Part shown: piece by piece, positions 6,708 through 7,414 of the stretch
Numbering within the stretch: the first letter of the stretch is position 1
Layout: each line of letters opens with the position of its first letter
Assembly: GCA_016195145.1 (NCBI GenBank)
Contig: JACQAF010000290.1
Coordinates: 1-7,414, forward strand
Origin: Rhodospirillales bacterium
GTDB lineage: Bacteria; Pseudomonadota; Alphaproteobacteria; CACIAM-22H2
Length of the DNA stretch: 7,414 bases
Reading direction: 5' to 3'
Translations under genes and position numbers: made by a program
Notes under the pieces: generated by a model
What the model was told of the DNA's origin: nothing
Databases searched by the model: none
Seen by the model: only the letters and a program-made list of their open reading frames with translations

Positions 6708-7380
6708 CCTCGACGATCACGATATGAAGCCGCCGCGGCCCGTGCGCGCCGAGCTCGATCTTCTGCCCGATATCGGCCGAACGCGACGGGCCGGTGATAA
6801 AATTGACCGTGCGCGGCATCGCCCCGCCCAACGCCGCGCGCAGGCGCTTCCAGGCATCCTCGATCGGCCCGACCAGCCGGCTTATCGGCAAAACGACGAT
6901 ATGTGTATCGGGCAGGAAATTGAGCGTCGACGGGCTTTCGGGCCCCGAGGCGAGCATCAACGTTCCGGTTTCGGCGATGCCGGCAAAAGCGGCGGAGAGG
7001 CCGGTCGGCTCGCTGCCGTCGGCGCGGCCGCGGCTGAGCTTCAACAGCGGGCGCTTCGCCCATGGCGCGCGATCGAGAAGAGGATCGGGCGCCATCTTCA
7101 CCTCGGCCGGCAGATTGGCGCCGGCCAGGTAGCTCGCGACAGCGTTGGGCAGGTCGGCAAGCGTCGGCACGCGCGCCACGGTGGCGCTGACCTCGCGTGC
7201 ATAGCTTTCGAATAATTCGGCCAGTTGCCGCCGGTCGCGCCCGCCGGCGCGCGCCGGGATCGGCCCAACCGGCGGCCGGGCGAGACGCGCCTCCAGCGGC
7301 GCGGCGGCGGCCGGATCGAGCGCTTCGCGGGCGAGCGAGCGGCGGATACCGGACATAATCTGGTCGCGGGCGTCAGTCAT
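6691..7380 (-). CDS. lutC: Lactate utilization protein C (LUD domain)
   Basis: LutC is one of three subunits (LutABC) of an iron-sulfur-dependent L-lactate oxidation system that makes pyruvate in the cytoplasm; LutC is the LUD-domain subunit without clusters. The protein has 229 residues, the usual length. Conserved segments are visible: GIAETGTLML (134-143), LPDTHIVVLP (156-165) and GPSRSADI plus LGAHGPRRLHIVIV (197-223), close to the family signature. ATG 7380 is chosen because it overlaps the preceding lutB stop (TGATG); an ATG at 7410 would begin inside lutB. The order lutB-lutC is the standard one, and lutA is expected beyond the right edge. Downstream it overlaps smr by 17 bp, so smr and the small XRE gene are likely transcribed with the lactate genes. 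Confidence 0.92.
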   Translation of the reverse strand: MTDARDQIMSGIRRSLAREALDPAAAAPLEARLARPPVGPIPARAGGRDRRQLAELFESYAREVSATVARVPTLADLPNAVASYLAGANLPAEVKMAPDPLLDRAPWAKRPLLKLSRGRADGSEPTGLSAAFAGIAETGTLMLASGPESPSTLNFLPDTHIVVLPISRLVGPIEDAWKRLRAALGGAMPRTVNFITGPSRSADIGQKIELGAHGPRRLHIVIVEDEAAG

Positions 7381-7414
7381 CACCCCGCCCGCTTCTGCCG
7401 CTCGTACCATAATT
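7380..7414 (-). CDS. lutB: Lactate utilization protein B, last codons only (5' end outside window)
   Basis: The final ten codons and stop are visible: LWYERQKRAG then TGA (7382-7380). The aromatic-basic end resembles LutB C-termini, and the TGA overlaps the lutC ATG by one base. The call rests on position before lutC and this short tail only. Confidence 0.6.
   Translation of the reverse strand, partial: LWYERQKRAG

Overview
The window is GC-rich chromosomal DNA with tightly packed genes, short overlaps and strong G/C bias at third codon positions. Gene content points to an alphaproteobacterium, possibly Rhodospirillales-like: a ScfR/RamB-type regulator divergent from isocitrate lyase, a lut-type lactate operon, an smr + small XRE gene pair, and a P460-type cytochrome with NPC repeats. 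The taxonomic call is inference. No mobile element, CRISPR array, tRNA or rRNA was seen.

Layout. Bases 1-665 (+) hold the 3' part of a secreted-type c-type cytochrome (cytochrome P460-like, one CxxCH) whose visible N-terminal part is a Cys-rich NPCAAKA repeat, followed by a good intrinsic terminator. Bases 800-1549 (+) encode a His-rich protein of unknown function that resembles DUF6969. Convergent with it, and overlapping its 3' end by 130 bp, is a minus-strand pair: isocitrate lyase (aceA, 2522-3823) and, 4 nt downstream, a PanE/ApbA-type ketopantoate reductase (1420-2517). A 195-bp relatively AT-rich divergent region (3824-4018) separates aceA from a plus-strand regulator of the ScfR/RamB family (4019-5482). 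It contains GCAAA boxes resembling RamB operators and a perfect tandem 9-bp repeat. After a mostly empty 275-bp stretch, with one possible 34-codon ORF, a minus-strand operon runs inward from the right edge: lutB (last codons only), lutC, smr and a small XRE regulator, with stop/start overlaps at every junction.

How the genes fit together. aceA and the divergent regulator form a recognisable acetate/glyoxylate-shunt module: RamB-type proteins are known to control isocitrate lyase genes in actinobacteria and related systems. The lut genes handle L-lactate oxidation, so much of the window concerns use of C2/C3 acids.

The most striking observation is in AceA. Its signature KKCGH motif reads KKFGH, so Phe181 replaces the catalytic cysteine, while every other active-site position I could align to the M. 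tuberculosis enzyme is intact. Other points for a second look are the nine-cysteine NPC repeat fused to a haem domain, the 41-residue antisense-derived tail on the PanE-like protein, the RamB-like operators, and an A8 slippage-prone tract in smr.
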